The notes under the pieces: generated by a model
Seen by the model: only the letters and a program-made list of their open reading frames with translations
The model's database searches: none
What the model was told of the DNA's origin: nothing
Position numbers and translations under genes: made by a program
Assembly: GCA_031553655.1 (NCBI GenBank)
Contig: JAVBLG010000072.1
Coordinates: 1-64,000 of the forward strand
Origin: JAVBLG01 sp031553655
GTDB taxonomy: Bacteria; Desulfobacterota; Desulfovibrionia; Desulfovibrionales; Desulfovibrionaceae
DNA: 64,000 nucleotides
Reading direction: 5' to 3'
Shown: piece by piece, positions 16,402 through 25,252 of the stretch
Position numbering within the stretch: the first letter of the stretch is position 1
Layout: each line of letters opens with the position of its first letter

Positions 16402-17958
16402 GTGCAAGCTGTGATTATCAAATATACGCCGTATGCGGAATATGAAGCTCATCCCAAGTTCAGCATGGAAATAGCCTTTGCCGGCTGCAACATGGTATTG
16501 GAAACGTTGAGCGAGATTACCGAAGTGGAGAAAATAAGCCTTGTGGTTCCCGATCAGGAATACGAAGCCGCTTGTCGATATGTTCCACGTATGGAAAACT
16601 CTGTTTACAAACTATCCGACTGTTGTGGCAAGCTCGCAGCCCTGAAAAAAGAAAATTCAGTCCTTTTTATTGACGAACAAGCCTGTCTGGCCGACTCCGC
16701 GCTTATCGGCAAGGTAATGGAGCTGGCCCGGCATGAGGCGTGCGCCGTCTGGTCTGATCCGGACAAATTGCTGGCTTCCTTCGGCTATGCGCATCGTTTG
16801 TATTTTTTTACGGCGCCCGGTGTGTATGTGCGGGATCTGCTGCCCGAACAGCGCTACTTCGATATTATGTTGAACAAAATTCGCGACCGGGCCGATTGTG
16901 CGAGCTACCCCGTCACCCCTCAAGATATTCCCGCTATTTACGAGCGGTATATCCAAATCAACCCTTTACCATATCACTTTGTCATAGAGGCCACCAGCCG
17001 GTGCGACTCCAAGTGCATAATGTGCCCGTTTCATAGCTCTGACCCCCAAATTGCCGAAGGCAAGGTTTATGTTGGAAGCAAGGGCACCGATATGCCTCTG
17101 GAGAAATTCAGGTCGCTGGTGGATGAGATAACCGGCATTCCCTGGACTTGCCTGCCTCCGTTACGGCCGAAGTTGATGGTTACCCCTCAGATGCGCGGAG
17201 AACCGCTGTTGGCGCCTGACTTTATGGACATGTGCCGATATGTCAAAGAAAAGGGCTTGGGTCTTTCTTTTTCTTCCAATGGCAACAACCTGCACCGGAA
17301 TAATATGACGGATTTTTTTCTTGATATCGGCCTTGATGAAATTCTCATCAGCATTGACGCCGATGAAGAAACATTTTTGAAAGTACGTCCGCAACTGGAT
17401 TATGCCAATATTATGCGGAATATATCAACATTATACGCAAAACGCGAAGCAAGAGGCCTGTCGGCTCCGAGGATATATACCAAAAATATTATTTTGCGGG
17501 ACAGCCAGCTTACCAGCATGGAGCGGACAGCGGAATTTTTGGCCGACGTCTGCGATATGTCCGGCTTCTGCCATGAAAATTTTCCGGATTATCAATGCGG
17601 CACAGTGGGATATACCAAATACATGTTTGACGTTGATCCCGGCGGGCGTGTTCCTTGCCTGGCCCTGGCCGACACGACATCGGTGTTTGCCGAAGGCAAT
17701 GTGAAGATGTGTTTTGGAGATATAAACGCCACACTGGGCAATGTTCACAGTCAGACGCTTCTGTCCATATTGTCCGGCAGCGAGTTCAGAAAGAAACTTT
17801 TGCGGAATAACGCCACAGGAATATTCGACAGCACAATATCCTGCAAAACTTGTTCATCATGGTTCAGCCAGTATAATCGCGTAAGAACAGTAGGCGATTA
17901 TAACGTATATGAAAATCCGATTTTGAGCTATTGGGAAAAACGCCGGCAGCCCGCGTGA
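16402..17958 (+). CDS. nucleotidyltransferase-like/radical SAM/SPASM fusion
   Basis: A 518-residue protein starting at GTG 16402 behind AAGGAG. Residues 1 to about 170 look like a worn-down nucleotidyltransferase fold (SVLFIDEQACLADSALIGKV corresponds to the acidic strand of such enzymes). The radical SAM cluster site is C201-DSK-C205-IM-C208. A SPASM-like tail carries PCLALADTT, MCFGDI and CKTCSSW. The layout recalls the family called spiro-SPASM from spirochetes; that match is from memory and unverified. The substrate is unknown. It is tightly linked to the glycosyltransferase upstream and to the FemAB-like gene downstream. Confidence 0.75.
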   Translation: MQAVIIKYTPYAEYEAHPKFSMEIAFAGCNMVLETLSEITEVEKISLVVPDQEYEAACRYVPRMENSVYKLSDCCGKLAALKKENSVLFIDEQACLADSALIGKVMELARHEACAVWSDPDKLLASFGYAHRLYFFTAPGVYVRDLLPEQRYFDIMLNKIRDRADCASYPVTPQDIPAIYERYIQINPLPYHFVIEATSRCDSKCIMCPFHSSDPQIAEGKVYVGSKGTDMPLEKFRSLVDEITGIPWTCLPPLRPKLMVTPQMRGEPLLAPDFMDMCRYVKEKGLGLSFSSNGNNLHRNNMTDFFLDIGLDEILISIDADEETFLKVRPQLDYANIMRNISTLYAKREARGLSAPRIYTKNIILRDSQLTSMERTAEFLADVCDMSGFCHENFPDYQCGTVGYTKYMFDVDPGGRVPCLALADTTSVFAEGNVKMCFGDINATLGNVHSQTLLSILSGSEFRKKLLRNNATGIFDSTISCKTCSSWFSQYNRVRTVGDYNVYENPILSYWEKRRQPA

Positions 17959-19016
17959 AAATAATTTTTCATGACGGCGTGAACCGGCCGAAGGGAATCG
18001 GCGACAGTCTCTCTTCGTCACCGGAAAACCTGATTTATCAGACTGATCCATTCCTGGCTTTCCTGCAGGCTGTAACAGGCGCGCGCGTTCTCAGGCTCAT
18101 GGCTGTTGACGGCGGCAATGTGACGGGGGTGATTTCCTGGTGCGAAAAAAGCTCAAGTTACGGCACGGTTGTCAACAGCCTGCCCTGGTATGGCTCTTAC
18201 GGGGCCTGTGTGCTGTCCTCCGAGGCTGAGCAGCGGGTAAGGCTCGAATTGGTGGAATCGTACGCTTCCTATCTCGGAGGTATTGGTGATTTACTGTCTT
18301 CGGTAACCATACTTTCGCCTTTTGAAAATGAACATCTGGAGTTGTACCGGAGTTGTTTGCGCCCCAACGCCGAAGACAGCCGCATCGGGCAGGTCACACG
18401 CCTGCCTGATGCCGGGGCGAACCTGGAGGAACGCCTGTTTGCCATGTTTACTGAAGCCAAGCGCAGAGCCATCCGCAAAGCTTTTAGACAAAAATTTTCC
18501 TTTGCTGTAACGGATGATGACGATGCCTGGAATTTTTTGTGCGCGACGCATCAGGAAAACATGGCGGCCATAGGAGGGCGTTCAAAACCGGCGGAGCATT
18601 TTGAGGCCATCAGGCAATACCTGCCGCCTGAAAAGCGGGAATTACTTTTGGCTTCTCTGAACGGCGAGCCTGTGGCTGCCCTGTTGCTGCTGACGCACAG
18701 CGCTTGTGTGGAGTATGTTACTCCCGTTATAAAACATGCATTCCGCCCGCTGCAGCCCTTATCTTTTTTAATCATGCACGGTATGACGCGGGCTGTTGAG
18801 CGCGGCGCGCTGTGGTGGAACTGGGGAGGAACCTGGCATAGCCAACACAGCCTGCATCGCTTCAAAGCCGGTTTTGGCGCTATGGACATGCCGTATACAT
18901 ATATTATTCAGTGCGAAAAAGATTTTCCGGAACTGTTGATTAATAATCCGGAGATTTCGGAGGCCTTTCCCTGGATGTATCTGTATCCATACCACTTATT
19001 GCCTGCGCGGGTTTAA
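17955..19016 (+). CDS. FemAB/GNAT-fold acyltransferase
   Basis: A 353-residue protein of the FemAB-like GNAT superfamily, which transfers aminoacyl or acyl groups onto peptidoglycan precursors, sugars or other amines. AKRRAIRKAFRQ is the basic helix, and WNWGGTWHSQHSLHRFKAGFG is the C-terminal acyl-CoA/aminoacyl-site motif of the family. The GTG at 17955 overlaps the upstream stop as GTGA, so I prefer it to the TTG at 17931. In this setting it may attach an amino acid or acyl group to an amino sugar; this is inference. Confidence 0.75.
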   Translation: MKIIFHDGVNRPKGIGDSLSSSPENLIYQTDPFLAFLQAVTGARVLRLMAVDGGNVTGVISWCEKSSSYGTVVNSLPWYGSYGACVLSSEAEQRVRLELVESYASYLGGIGDLLSSVTILSPFENEHLELYRSCLRPNAEDSRIGQVTRLPDAGANLEERLFAMFTEAKRRAIRKAFRQKFSFAVTDDDDAWNFLCATHQENMAAIGGRSKPAEHFEAIRQYLPPEKRELLLASLNGEPVAALLLLTHSACVEYVTPVIKHAFRPLQPLSFLIMHGMTRAVERGALWWNWGGTWHSQHSLHRFKAGFGAMDMPYTYIIQCEKDFPELLINNPEISEAFPWMYLYPYHLLPARV

Positions 19017-19025
19017 TGCCGCGTT

Positions 19026-19080
19026 TAGAGTATTTAGCTTGCGAAATGCTCTAACGGCCCGTGCGTTGTTAGGGACGTCT
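19026..19080. repeat. intergenic palindromic repeat, copy B
   Basis: TAGAG...CTCTA (19026-19053) forms the palindromic head. It is followed by CGGCCCGTGCGTTGTTAGGG, nearly identical to copy A at 6491-6552. It lies ten bases after the FemAB-like stop codon. Confidence 0.7.
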
Positions 19081-19183
19081 TGACGATGTGCCGCCGGCCG
19101 TATCAAAGAACAACCGGCTGCACAGTTTGCGTTCCAGACTTTATTTGACGTTTTTCGCGGAAAGAGAAAACAGGATTGTGGTT

Positions 19184-20092
19184 ATGTCCGATTTGCGCCT
19201 TGCATTCGTGGGTTGTGTGGAAGCCGGATATTTTATCGCTTCCAGATTGCTTCGGGCAGGTTTTTTACCTGAGGCGATTGTTTCCATAAGTGAAGCAACT
19301 GCGCGCCATAATCAGGTCAGCGGCTACAAATGTCTGTTCGATCTTGCTCCTGATGTCGAGCTTTACGAACCGGAACGCTACGATTTGAGCGCAAACGCCG
19401 ATTTGGATTTTTTTGCCGCAAAGCGGTTTGATGTGTTGATTGTTCTCGGCTGGCAGAGGCTCATTCCGGCTACTGTTATTAAAAGTCTGAGTATGTGTGG
19501 GCTGACTATCCATGGTTCCGCAGACGGCCTGCCCAAGGGCAGGGGGAGATCGCCGATGAACTGGGCCATGATTGAAGGCAGAGATTCCTTCAAACTGTCC
19601 GTGTTGACCCTTGCGGAAGGGGCCGATGCGGGTGTTATTCTTGGCACTATGGAGTTCGACATTCTCCCCGCTGATACTATAAAGACATTATATTACAAAA
19701 ATGCTCTGGCGGCATCTGAACTACTCATCAGGATTCTCCCTCACCTTCCAGAATTATCGGGCATTATTCAGGATGAATCGCAGGCTACCTATTATCCCAA
19801 GCGCACGCCGGAAGACGGCCGAATTATCTGGACGGAAAATGCGCTAACGATCGAGCGTATGGTGCGGGCGCTGACCAGGCCGTACCCCGGAGCGCGAACC
19901 TGTCTGGGTTATGAACAGCTTTTGATTTGGCATGGCCAGGTTTTTGACGGAAAACTTTCAGTTTGTTCCGAACCGGGGCGGGTAGGCGCTGTCTTTGCCG
20001 ATGGAGCTTTCCTTGTCGGCACGGGTAAGTCCGATTTTTTGGTTATGGATTATGACGGTCCGCGCCCGCAAGAAGGAGACTCTCTGAAATGA
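19184..20092 (+). CDS. sugar formyltransferase (methionyl-tRNA formyltransferase fold)
   Basis: A 302-residue protein of the formyltetrahydrofolate-dependent transferase family. MSDLRLAFVGCVEAGYFIASRLLRAG is the N-terminal Rossmann start. GLTIHGSADGLPKGRGRSPMNWA holds the HxSxLPxxRG-like catalytic loop, with glycine-asparagine changes around it, and EGADAGVILG carries the catalytic aspartate. The canonical N before IH is replaced by T (TIHGS), so activity is less certain. Such enzymes N-formylate 3- or 4-amino sugars. ATG 19184 follows AGGA. The downstream deacetylase gene overlaps its stop by four bases. Confidence 0.75.
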   Translation: MSDLRLAFVGCVEAGYFIASRLLRAGFLPEAIVSISEATARHNQVSGYKCLFDLAPDVELYEPERYDLSANADLDFFAAKRFDVLIVLGWQRLIPATVIKSLSMCGLTIHGSADGLPKGRGRSPMNWAMIEGRDSFKLSVLTLAEGADAGVILGTMEFDILPADTIKTLYYKNALAASELLIRILPHLPELSGIIQDESQATYYPKRTPEDGRIIWTENALTIERMVRALTRPYPGARTCLGYEQLLIWHGQVFDGKLSVCSEPGRVGAVFADGAFLVGTGKSDFLVMDYDGPRPQEGDSLK

Positions 20093-20790
20093 ATTTTACC
20101 TATGCCGCTTACGGGCGGATGCTGGAAAATCTTCTGACCACGCACAAGGCGGTTACTTATGACAATTTGCGTGGGCATCATGAGCCTGTTTTTGTTCTGC
20201 GGCACGACATTGATTATGGATTGGAATTTTTGGGCGATATACCGGCAATCGAATACGAGTTGGGCGTCAGGGCCACATATTTTCTTCAGGTAGCTTCGGA
20301 TTTCTATAATATTTTTTCCCCCGCCCAATATGCGGTCATGGAAAATTTGAAAAGCCTCGGGCACTGTTTCGGTCTGCATTCAGACAGTCCGGTCCGCGTT
20401 TCGGCTGAGGAAATACAGAATTTCATCGATTGGGAAAAATCCGTTTTATCTCTGGCGAAAGTGCGCATTGACGCGATATCTTTCCATCAGCCATCGGATG
20501 CTGTGTTGAATAACTCAGTGAAGATACACGAAATAAATACGTACGATCGCCAGGATATGTCCGGATACAGCTATCTGGCGGACAGCAGGGGGCGCTGGCC
20601 CAAAGGCGATCCAATGGAATATTTGGCACATCACCCCGGCGCATCCTTGCAAATTCTTGTTCACCCCATCCTATGGGGCCGCGAGGAGCATGGATTTCAC
20701 CAAGTGGCTCTGGACAGCGTTGACTCCAAAGCCGAAGGTTTGCGCGCCTACCTTTATAAGCATATTCATGATCTACCTGAGCGGAGATGA
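20089..20790 (+). CDS. polysaccharide deacetylase-like protein
   Basis: A 233-residue protein with FVLRHDIDYGLEFLGDI near residues 34-50, where the HD pair matches the metal and base positions of carbohydrate esterase 4 folds. LGHCFGLHSDSP and AISFHQPSD give the later histidines. Such enzymes remove N-acetyl groups from sugars, and several sugar-locus members act on monosaccharides or lipid-linked precursors. The ATGA overlap with the formyltransferase makes a deacetylate-then-formylate order attractive but unproven. Confidence 0.7.
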   Translation: MNFTYAAYGRMLENLLTTHKAVTYDNLRGHHEPVFVLRHDIDYGLEFLGDIPAIEYELGVRATYFLQVASDFYNIFSPAQYAVMENLKSLGHCFGLHSDSPVRVSAEEIQNFIDWEKSVLSLAKVRIDAISFHQPSDAVLNNSVKIHEINTYDRQDMSGYSYLADSRGRWPKGDPMEYLAHHPGASLQILVHPILWGREEHGFHQVALDSVDSKAEGLRAYLYKHIHDLPERR

Positions 20791-20793
20791 TTT

Positions 20794-22224
20794 ATGGCCA
20801 TATTTTCTGAATTCAAGCGGCGTATAAGACGCTACTTCAGGCTTTCCACCGGAGAGATCCTGCCGGACTGGCATCTGGACATCCTGATTGAGATGGCCAA
20901 TAGGACCTGCTCTCAGGTATTGCCGTTTGAAGCTATGCCGTTCGCCGACATCCCGAAAGTTGAAGGAGAATATAAATTGGCCTTTGTGTCTAATCTGGCC
21001 AACAATCATTATATTCTATCAGGGGCATTAAGCGAAAAAGGAATTAACTGCCGGTTGCTTTTTGAGCCGTCCTTTATGGATAATTACCCGTTGTCACACC
21101 CGGCCTGGGAGGAGCAGTGCGGGGAATATTCAGTATTGCCCGATGTTGAATCCATAAGCCGGGATTGGGCCGCACCGGAAAGGTGCATTGCTTGCGGCTA
21201 TGACAATACATTGTATTTTTTGCCCCGGCTGTTTGATTATGATACCATGAATGCTCGCCTGAGCGGCACCGGCATTACGGTTAAGGAACCCGTGCATTAT
21301 CTTAAAATGCTTAATGTGCTGCCTCACCTGGAGTTGCTGCGTCATATGAACGAGGCTGATGTTCTTCAGGTCAGCGGCAATGCCATTGGCCTGGCCTCTT
21401 TTCTTGACAAACCCTATGTTACTTTCCCCTTTGGCGGAGACCTGTATATAACGCCATTTACCGACAATATTCACGGATGGCATCAGGTGCAGGGTTTCAG
21501 GAGGGCCGCAATGCATGTGGCCTCCGGAGGTTTGATGCTTGATTCGCTGCATAAATTGGGCATAGACGACAAAAAAATCGCGCGGCTGCCCATGATGATT
21601 GACACCGACAGATACTCCCCGATAAGCGAATCTTCATTGCGGGCCGAGCTTGAACGGCGTTACCCCGGCAAGTTCATCATTTTCATGTTTTCCCGCCAGA
21701 ATTGGTATTGGAAGGGTAATGACAAGTTTTTTCGGGCCATGGCCCGTATTCCTGAAATTAGAGATAGGGCGGTGCTGATTTGCCCCTGGTGGGGGCAAGA
21801 TCTGGACGCCTCGGATGCTCTGATCCATTCTTTGGGACTGGAAGATTGCATAGTAAAACTTGGAATTTTAAACAAGGGCGCCTTAAAGCAATATATTGAC
21901 GCCGCGGATCTGTGTGTGGATCAGTTTACGCTGGGAGCTATAGGAGCCGCTTCACTTGAGGCCATGAGCCTGGGCAAGCCCTTGATGGTCTTTCACGACG
22001 CCGGGCAACATTTTTCTTTTGCCGAACCGGTGCCTGTGCTTAACGCCTGTTCGGAAGATGAAATTTTTGAGGCCTTGCTCGTAGCTCTGACCGAGGGCAA
22101 AAGCATGTCCGCGCTTGGGCGTAAAGCCCGTGAATGGGTGATCAAATATCATAGTGTCCACGCCTTGTGGCCGGAATATGACCAGGTTTATCGTAAGGCC
22201 ATATCCACGTATCGCGCGGTGTGA
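20794..22224 (+). CDS. glycosyltransferase, GT-B fold
   Basis: A 476-residue protein. YKLAFVSNLANNHYILSGALSEKG opens the acceptor domain, YVTFPFGGDLYITPF is the middle and FSRQNWYWKGNDKFFRAMARI the donor-domain start. The donor-site stretch VDQFTLGAIGAASLEAMSLGKPLMVF closely resembles that of the fused enzyme at 14254, so the two are relatives. It starts three bases after the deacetylase-like gene and ends the tight plus-strand run. Confidence 0.75.
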   Translation: MAIFSEFKRRIRRYFRLSTGEILPDWHLDILIEMANRTCSQVLPFEAMPFADIPKVEGEYKLAFVSNLANNHYILSGALSEKGINCRLLFEPSFMDNYPLSHPAWEEQCGEYSVLPDVESISRDWAAPERCIACGYDNTLYFLPRLFDYDTMNARLSGTGITVKEPVHYLKMLNVLPHLELLRHMNEADVLQVSGNAIGLASFLDKPYVTFPFGGDLYITPFTDNIHGWHQVQGFRRAAMHVASGGLMLDSLHKLGIDDKKIARLPMMIDTDRYSPISESSLRAELERRYPGKFIIFMFSRQNWYWKGNDKFFRAMARIPEIRDRAVLICPWWGQDLDASDALIHSLGLEDCIVKLGILNKGALKQYIDAADLCVDQFTLGAIGAASLEAMSLGKPLMVFHDAGQHFSFAEPVPVLNACSEDEIFEALLVALTEGKSMSALGRKAREWVIKYHSVHALWPEYDQVYRKAISTYRAV

Positions 22225-22294
22225 GGTTTGGAGCCGCTTTCGTAACTGCCCGCGTAATCTGGAAAAATTATATATTTTATAGTAGACTGCAAGA

Positions 22295-23095
22295 ATGAAC
22301 ATAATTTTTTTAGGAAGCTATCCGTGGAGCCTTTTATTTCTAAAAAAACTTCTTGATTCTAAAAAAGTTTCTGTTGTTGGGATTGCAACAAAATGGAACA
22401 GTCGCAAGCACAGCAAAAATGAACCAACACCCGTAGAAAAATATTGCTCACAAAATGGGCTTTCTAATATTTTATGCTTGTATGACAATTTGCCGGATAT
22501 AATTTTGGATAAAAAAGTTGAAATTGCCATATCCTCTGCATATCCATATAAAATTAAAAATGACATCCTGTCGCTGATGCCTTTCGGAGGAATTAATATT
22601 CACCCATCACTTTTGCCGCGCTGGCGCGGCCCGGATCCTGTGCGGCGCGCCATCTTAAATGATGATCAGTATATAGGTTGTACTATCCATTGTTTAACAG
22701 ATGAATTTGACGAAGGCGACATCCTTTGGCAAGAAGCTATTCCTTATGAAGGACAATGCTGTGGAGATATTTTAAATATAATTGGAAATGAATGCGCTAT
22801 GTCATTAGAAAATGTTGTAGTGTCATATTGTACAGGCGAGCTGAAAGCTTGGCCGCAAAATGGCGCTATTACATATGCAACCAATTTAAGCCCCACAGAA
22901 ATGATTGTAACACGTGAGAATACCTGCCATGAAATAAAACGGATTCATGCCGCTATGATGCCCTTCCGGAATACTTATTTTGACGATAGTATTGATACAT
23001 CATTCTTTTTTAGTGAAGTTAGCTTGGAAAAAAAGCCGTTGCCATATGTTAAAAAAGAAGTAAAAAATGGTGACTTGTGGTTATTGCCAGTGTAA
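22295..23095 (+). CDS. formyltransferase-family protein (second, AT-rich)
   Basis: A 266-residue formyltetrahydrofolate-dependent transferase relative. The catalytic loop GGINIHPSLLPRWRGPDPVRR retains N-x-H, and DEFDEGDILWQE supplies the catalytic aspartate, so unlike the copy at 19184 it keeps all three catalytic residues. The C-terminal anticodon-binding part of true methionyl-tRNA formyltransferases is short, favouring a sugar amine substrate such as a 4-amino sugar. Base composition is much more AT-rich than its neighbours, suggesting separate acquisition. No strong ribosome-binding site is seen. Confidence 0.8.
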   Translation: MNIIFLGSYPWSLLFLKKLLDSKKVSVVGIATKWNSRKHSKNEPTPVEKYCSQNGLSNILCLYDNLPDIILDKKVEIAISSAYPYKIKNDILSLMPFGGINIHPSLLPRWRGPDPVRRAILNDDQYIGCTIHCLTDEFDEGDILWQEAIPYEGQCCGDILNIIGNECAMSLENVVVSYCTGELKAWPQNGAITYATNLSPTEMIVTRENTCHEIKRIHAAMMPFRNTYFDDSIDTSFFFSEVSLEKKPLPYVKKEVKNGDLWLLPV

Positions 23096-23225
23096 GCCCC
23101 CACAGGATAACTCGTTTGGATATATTGAAATTGTTGGATATGCTTTTTGCGAATTATAGTTCCTTGTTGTTCGAGGCGCGTCCTCGTGTTAATCAGCCAG
23201 CTATGTGAAATCTGGAGCCGCTAGT

Positions 23226-24365
23226 ATGAAGCTGACTTCTCCCGAATTTGGTGCGGAAGAAATTTCAAGCCTGGAGCAATGCCTCAAATCAGGCTGGGTC
23301 ACTCAAGGACCCATGACGGCAAAATTTGAACGGATGTTTGCCGAACGGCATTGTGTAGGCCATGCTCTGGCCTGCACATCATGCACCGCCGCCTTGCATA
23401 TGGCGGTGTGGGCCTTGGACATAGGCCCGGGGGATGAGGTGATTGTGCCTGCCTTCACCTGGATTTCGTCCGCCAATTGCGTTGAATTCGTTGGGGCCAA
23501 GCCGGTTTTTGTTGATGTGCGGCCGGGAACGTTCAATCTTGATCCCGACGCGGTTGCGGCGGCCATAACTTCCAGAACCAGGGCCATTATGGCTGTGCAT
23601 CTTTTCGGGCTGCCCGCGGAAATGGATACCTTGAATTCCCTTGCGCTGCGGCATGGGCTGTTTGTGGTGGAAGACGCCGCCTGCGCCGTGGGGTCCACCT
23701 GCCACGGCCGCCCGGTGGGCAGCCACGGTAATCCCACCTGTTTTTCCTTTCATCCCCGCAAGGTCATCACAACAGGCGAGGGTGGAATGCTGACCACCAA
23801 TGACTCGGACTTCGCCCGCCGTGTCAGCGCCCTGCGCAGCCATGGTTCCACAGGATTGCCGCCGGGAGTGGGCGCTCCCAAGCCATATATCATGGATGAT
23901 TTTCCCTTGCTGGGCAACAATTACCGACTTTCGGACATTCAGGCCGCCATTGGCGTGGCCCAGATGGGCAGGTTGGAGAAATTGCTGGATGAGCGCCTGC
24001 GTCTGGCGCAAAATTATTTATGCTTGTTGGCGGATTTGGATGATATGGCCTTGCCTGAAACGCCGGAAGGGTACGGCCATACATATCAGTCTTTTGTGCT
24101 GCGCTTGCTGGAGGGCGGCAAAAAACGCCGCGACCGGATCATGGATCATCTGGCGGCTTGCGATATACAAACGCGCCCCGGCACCCATGCCGTGCATCGG
24201 CTGGCCTATTACGCCGACAAGTATGGGCTGAAGCCGGATGATTTTCCCGTTGCCGCCGCCAGTGAGGATTTATCCCTGACCATACCTGTTTTTCCCGGAA
24301 TGACCGATGCGGATCAGGACAAGGTAGCCCGCGCGTTGCGTGAGGCTTTGTCTCTGAAAGTTTAA
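23226..24365 (+). CDS. DegT/DnrJ/EryC1/StrS-family PLP-dependent sugar aminotransferase
   Basis: A 379-residue aminotransferase that would convert a nucleotide-keto-sugar to an amino sugar using PLP and, usually, glutamate. EDAAC precedes the PLP lysine, which lies in FSFHPRKVITTGEGG (K179), and GNNYRLSDIQAAIG is conserved. ATG 23226 follows GGAG; the GTG at 23205 only adds seven residues. It may provide the amine that the neighbouring formyltransferases modify. Thirteen bases separate it from the epimerase gene. Confidence 0.88.
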   Translation: MKLTSPEFGAEEISSLEQCLKSGWVTQGPMTAKFERMFAERHCVGHALACTSCTAALHMAVWALDIGPGDEVIVPAFTWISSANCVEFVGAKPVFVDVRPGTFNLDPDAVAAAITSRTRAIMAVHLFGLPAEMDTLNSLALRHGLFVVEDAACAVGSTCHGRPVGSHGNPTCFSFHPRKVITTGEGGMLTTNDSDFARRVSALRSHGSTGLPPGVGAPKPYIMDDFPLLGNNYRLSDIQAAIGVAQMGRLEKLLDERLRLAQNYLCLLADLDDMALPETPEGYGHTYQSFVLRLLEGGKKRRDRIMDHLAACDIQTRPGTHAVHRLAYYADKYGLKPDDFPVAAASEDLSLTIPVFPGMTDADQDKVARALREALSLKV

Positions 24366-24377
24366 CAGGGGTATGTC

Positions 24378-25250
24378 ATGAAAGCGGCGGTGATAGGAGC
24401 CGGATTTGTGGGGTGTGAACTTGCCGGGCGGCTTCTTGCCGAAGGGCATGAGGTCTGCTTGATGGGGCGTTCACTTGCCGGTAAAACGATATGCATGTTC
24501 CAGCATACCGATGTGCGGGAATCGGTCGTATTTCCTTTTAAACCCGACGCGGTTTTCTATCTGGCGCAATATTCCGATTATAAGGATTTTCCCCGGGGAG
24601 CCGCCGCCCTGTTCGACGTGAACCTGGCGGGAGTAGTGCGCGCGGCGCAGGCCGCCCTGGAGAGCGGTTGCCGATTTTTTTTCCATGCCTCCACCGGAAA
24701 TGTATATACGCCTTCGTTTAACGCTCTGAGCGAAAAAGACAGCAGCACGAATGCCGAACCTTACGCTGTAAGCAAACGCCTTGCTGAAGAGGCTCTGACG
24801 CTTTTTTCTCCCTGGATGCGAGTGTGCTCAGGCCGTATCTTCGGTGTGTTCGGCCCAGGGCAATCAAACAGACTTCCAGTCTTGATTCTGAAAAAACTAA
24901 TGGCCGGAGAGAGTTTGTACCTGGCTCCCCATCCTTTATTAGGCGCGGATGGCGGATTACATATTTCGTATATTTATAATAAAGATTTATGCCGTATTTT
25001 AGTATATATGGCGGAAAAAGCCATGTGCGGCGAAACAGTTCCGGAAATTTTGAATCTGGCTGGTCCCGGTGACCTGTCTCTACAATGCATGGCCATGGCC
25101 ATGGGGCGGATTTTGGGCAGACAGCCCGTATTTGAAGAGTCCGCAAATCCCAGAATCTTTGATCTGCGGGCGGACATTGGCCTGCTGCGGCGTACGCTTA
25201 TGCCGGACTTTACTCCATTGGAGGAAGCTCTGGCCGAAACCTGCGCCTGA
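24378..25250 (+). CDS. NAD-dependent epimerase/dehydratase (SDR family)
   Basis: A 290-residue extended SDR protein. GAGFVGCELAGRL is the NAD-binding glycine motif, HASTGNVYTPS holds the catalytic serine region and YAVSKRLAEEA provides the Y-x3-K pair. The family acts on nucleotide sugars (4,6-dehydratase, epimerase or reductase), and the specific reaction cannot be assigned. It follows the aminotransferase closely and probably belongs to the same pathway. It converges with the next gene, whose stop is three bases away. Confidence 0.8.
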   Translation: MKAAVIGAGFVGCELAGRLLAEGHEVCLMGRSLAGKTICMFQHTDVRESVVFPFKPDAVFYLAQYSDYKDFPRGAAALFDVNLAGVVRAAQAALESGCRFFFHASTGNVYTPSFNALSEKDSSTNAEPYAVSKRLAEEALTLFSPWMRVCSGRIFGVFGPGQSNRLPVLILKKLMAGESLYLAPHPLLGADGGLHISYIYNKDLCRILVYMAEKAMCGETVPEILNLAGPGDLSLQCMAMAMGRILGRQPVFEESANPRIFDLRADIGLLRRTLMPDFTPLEEALAETCA

Positions 25251-25252
25251 AT

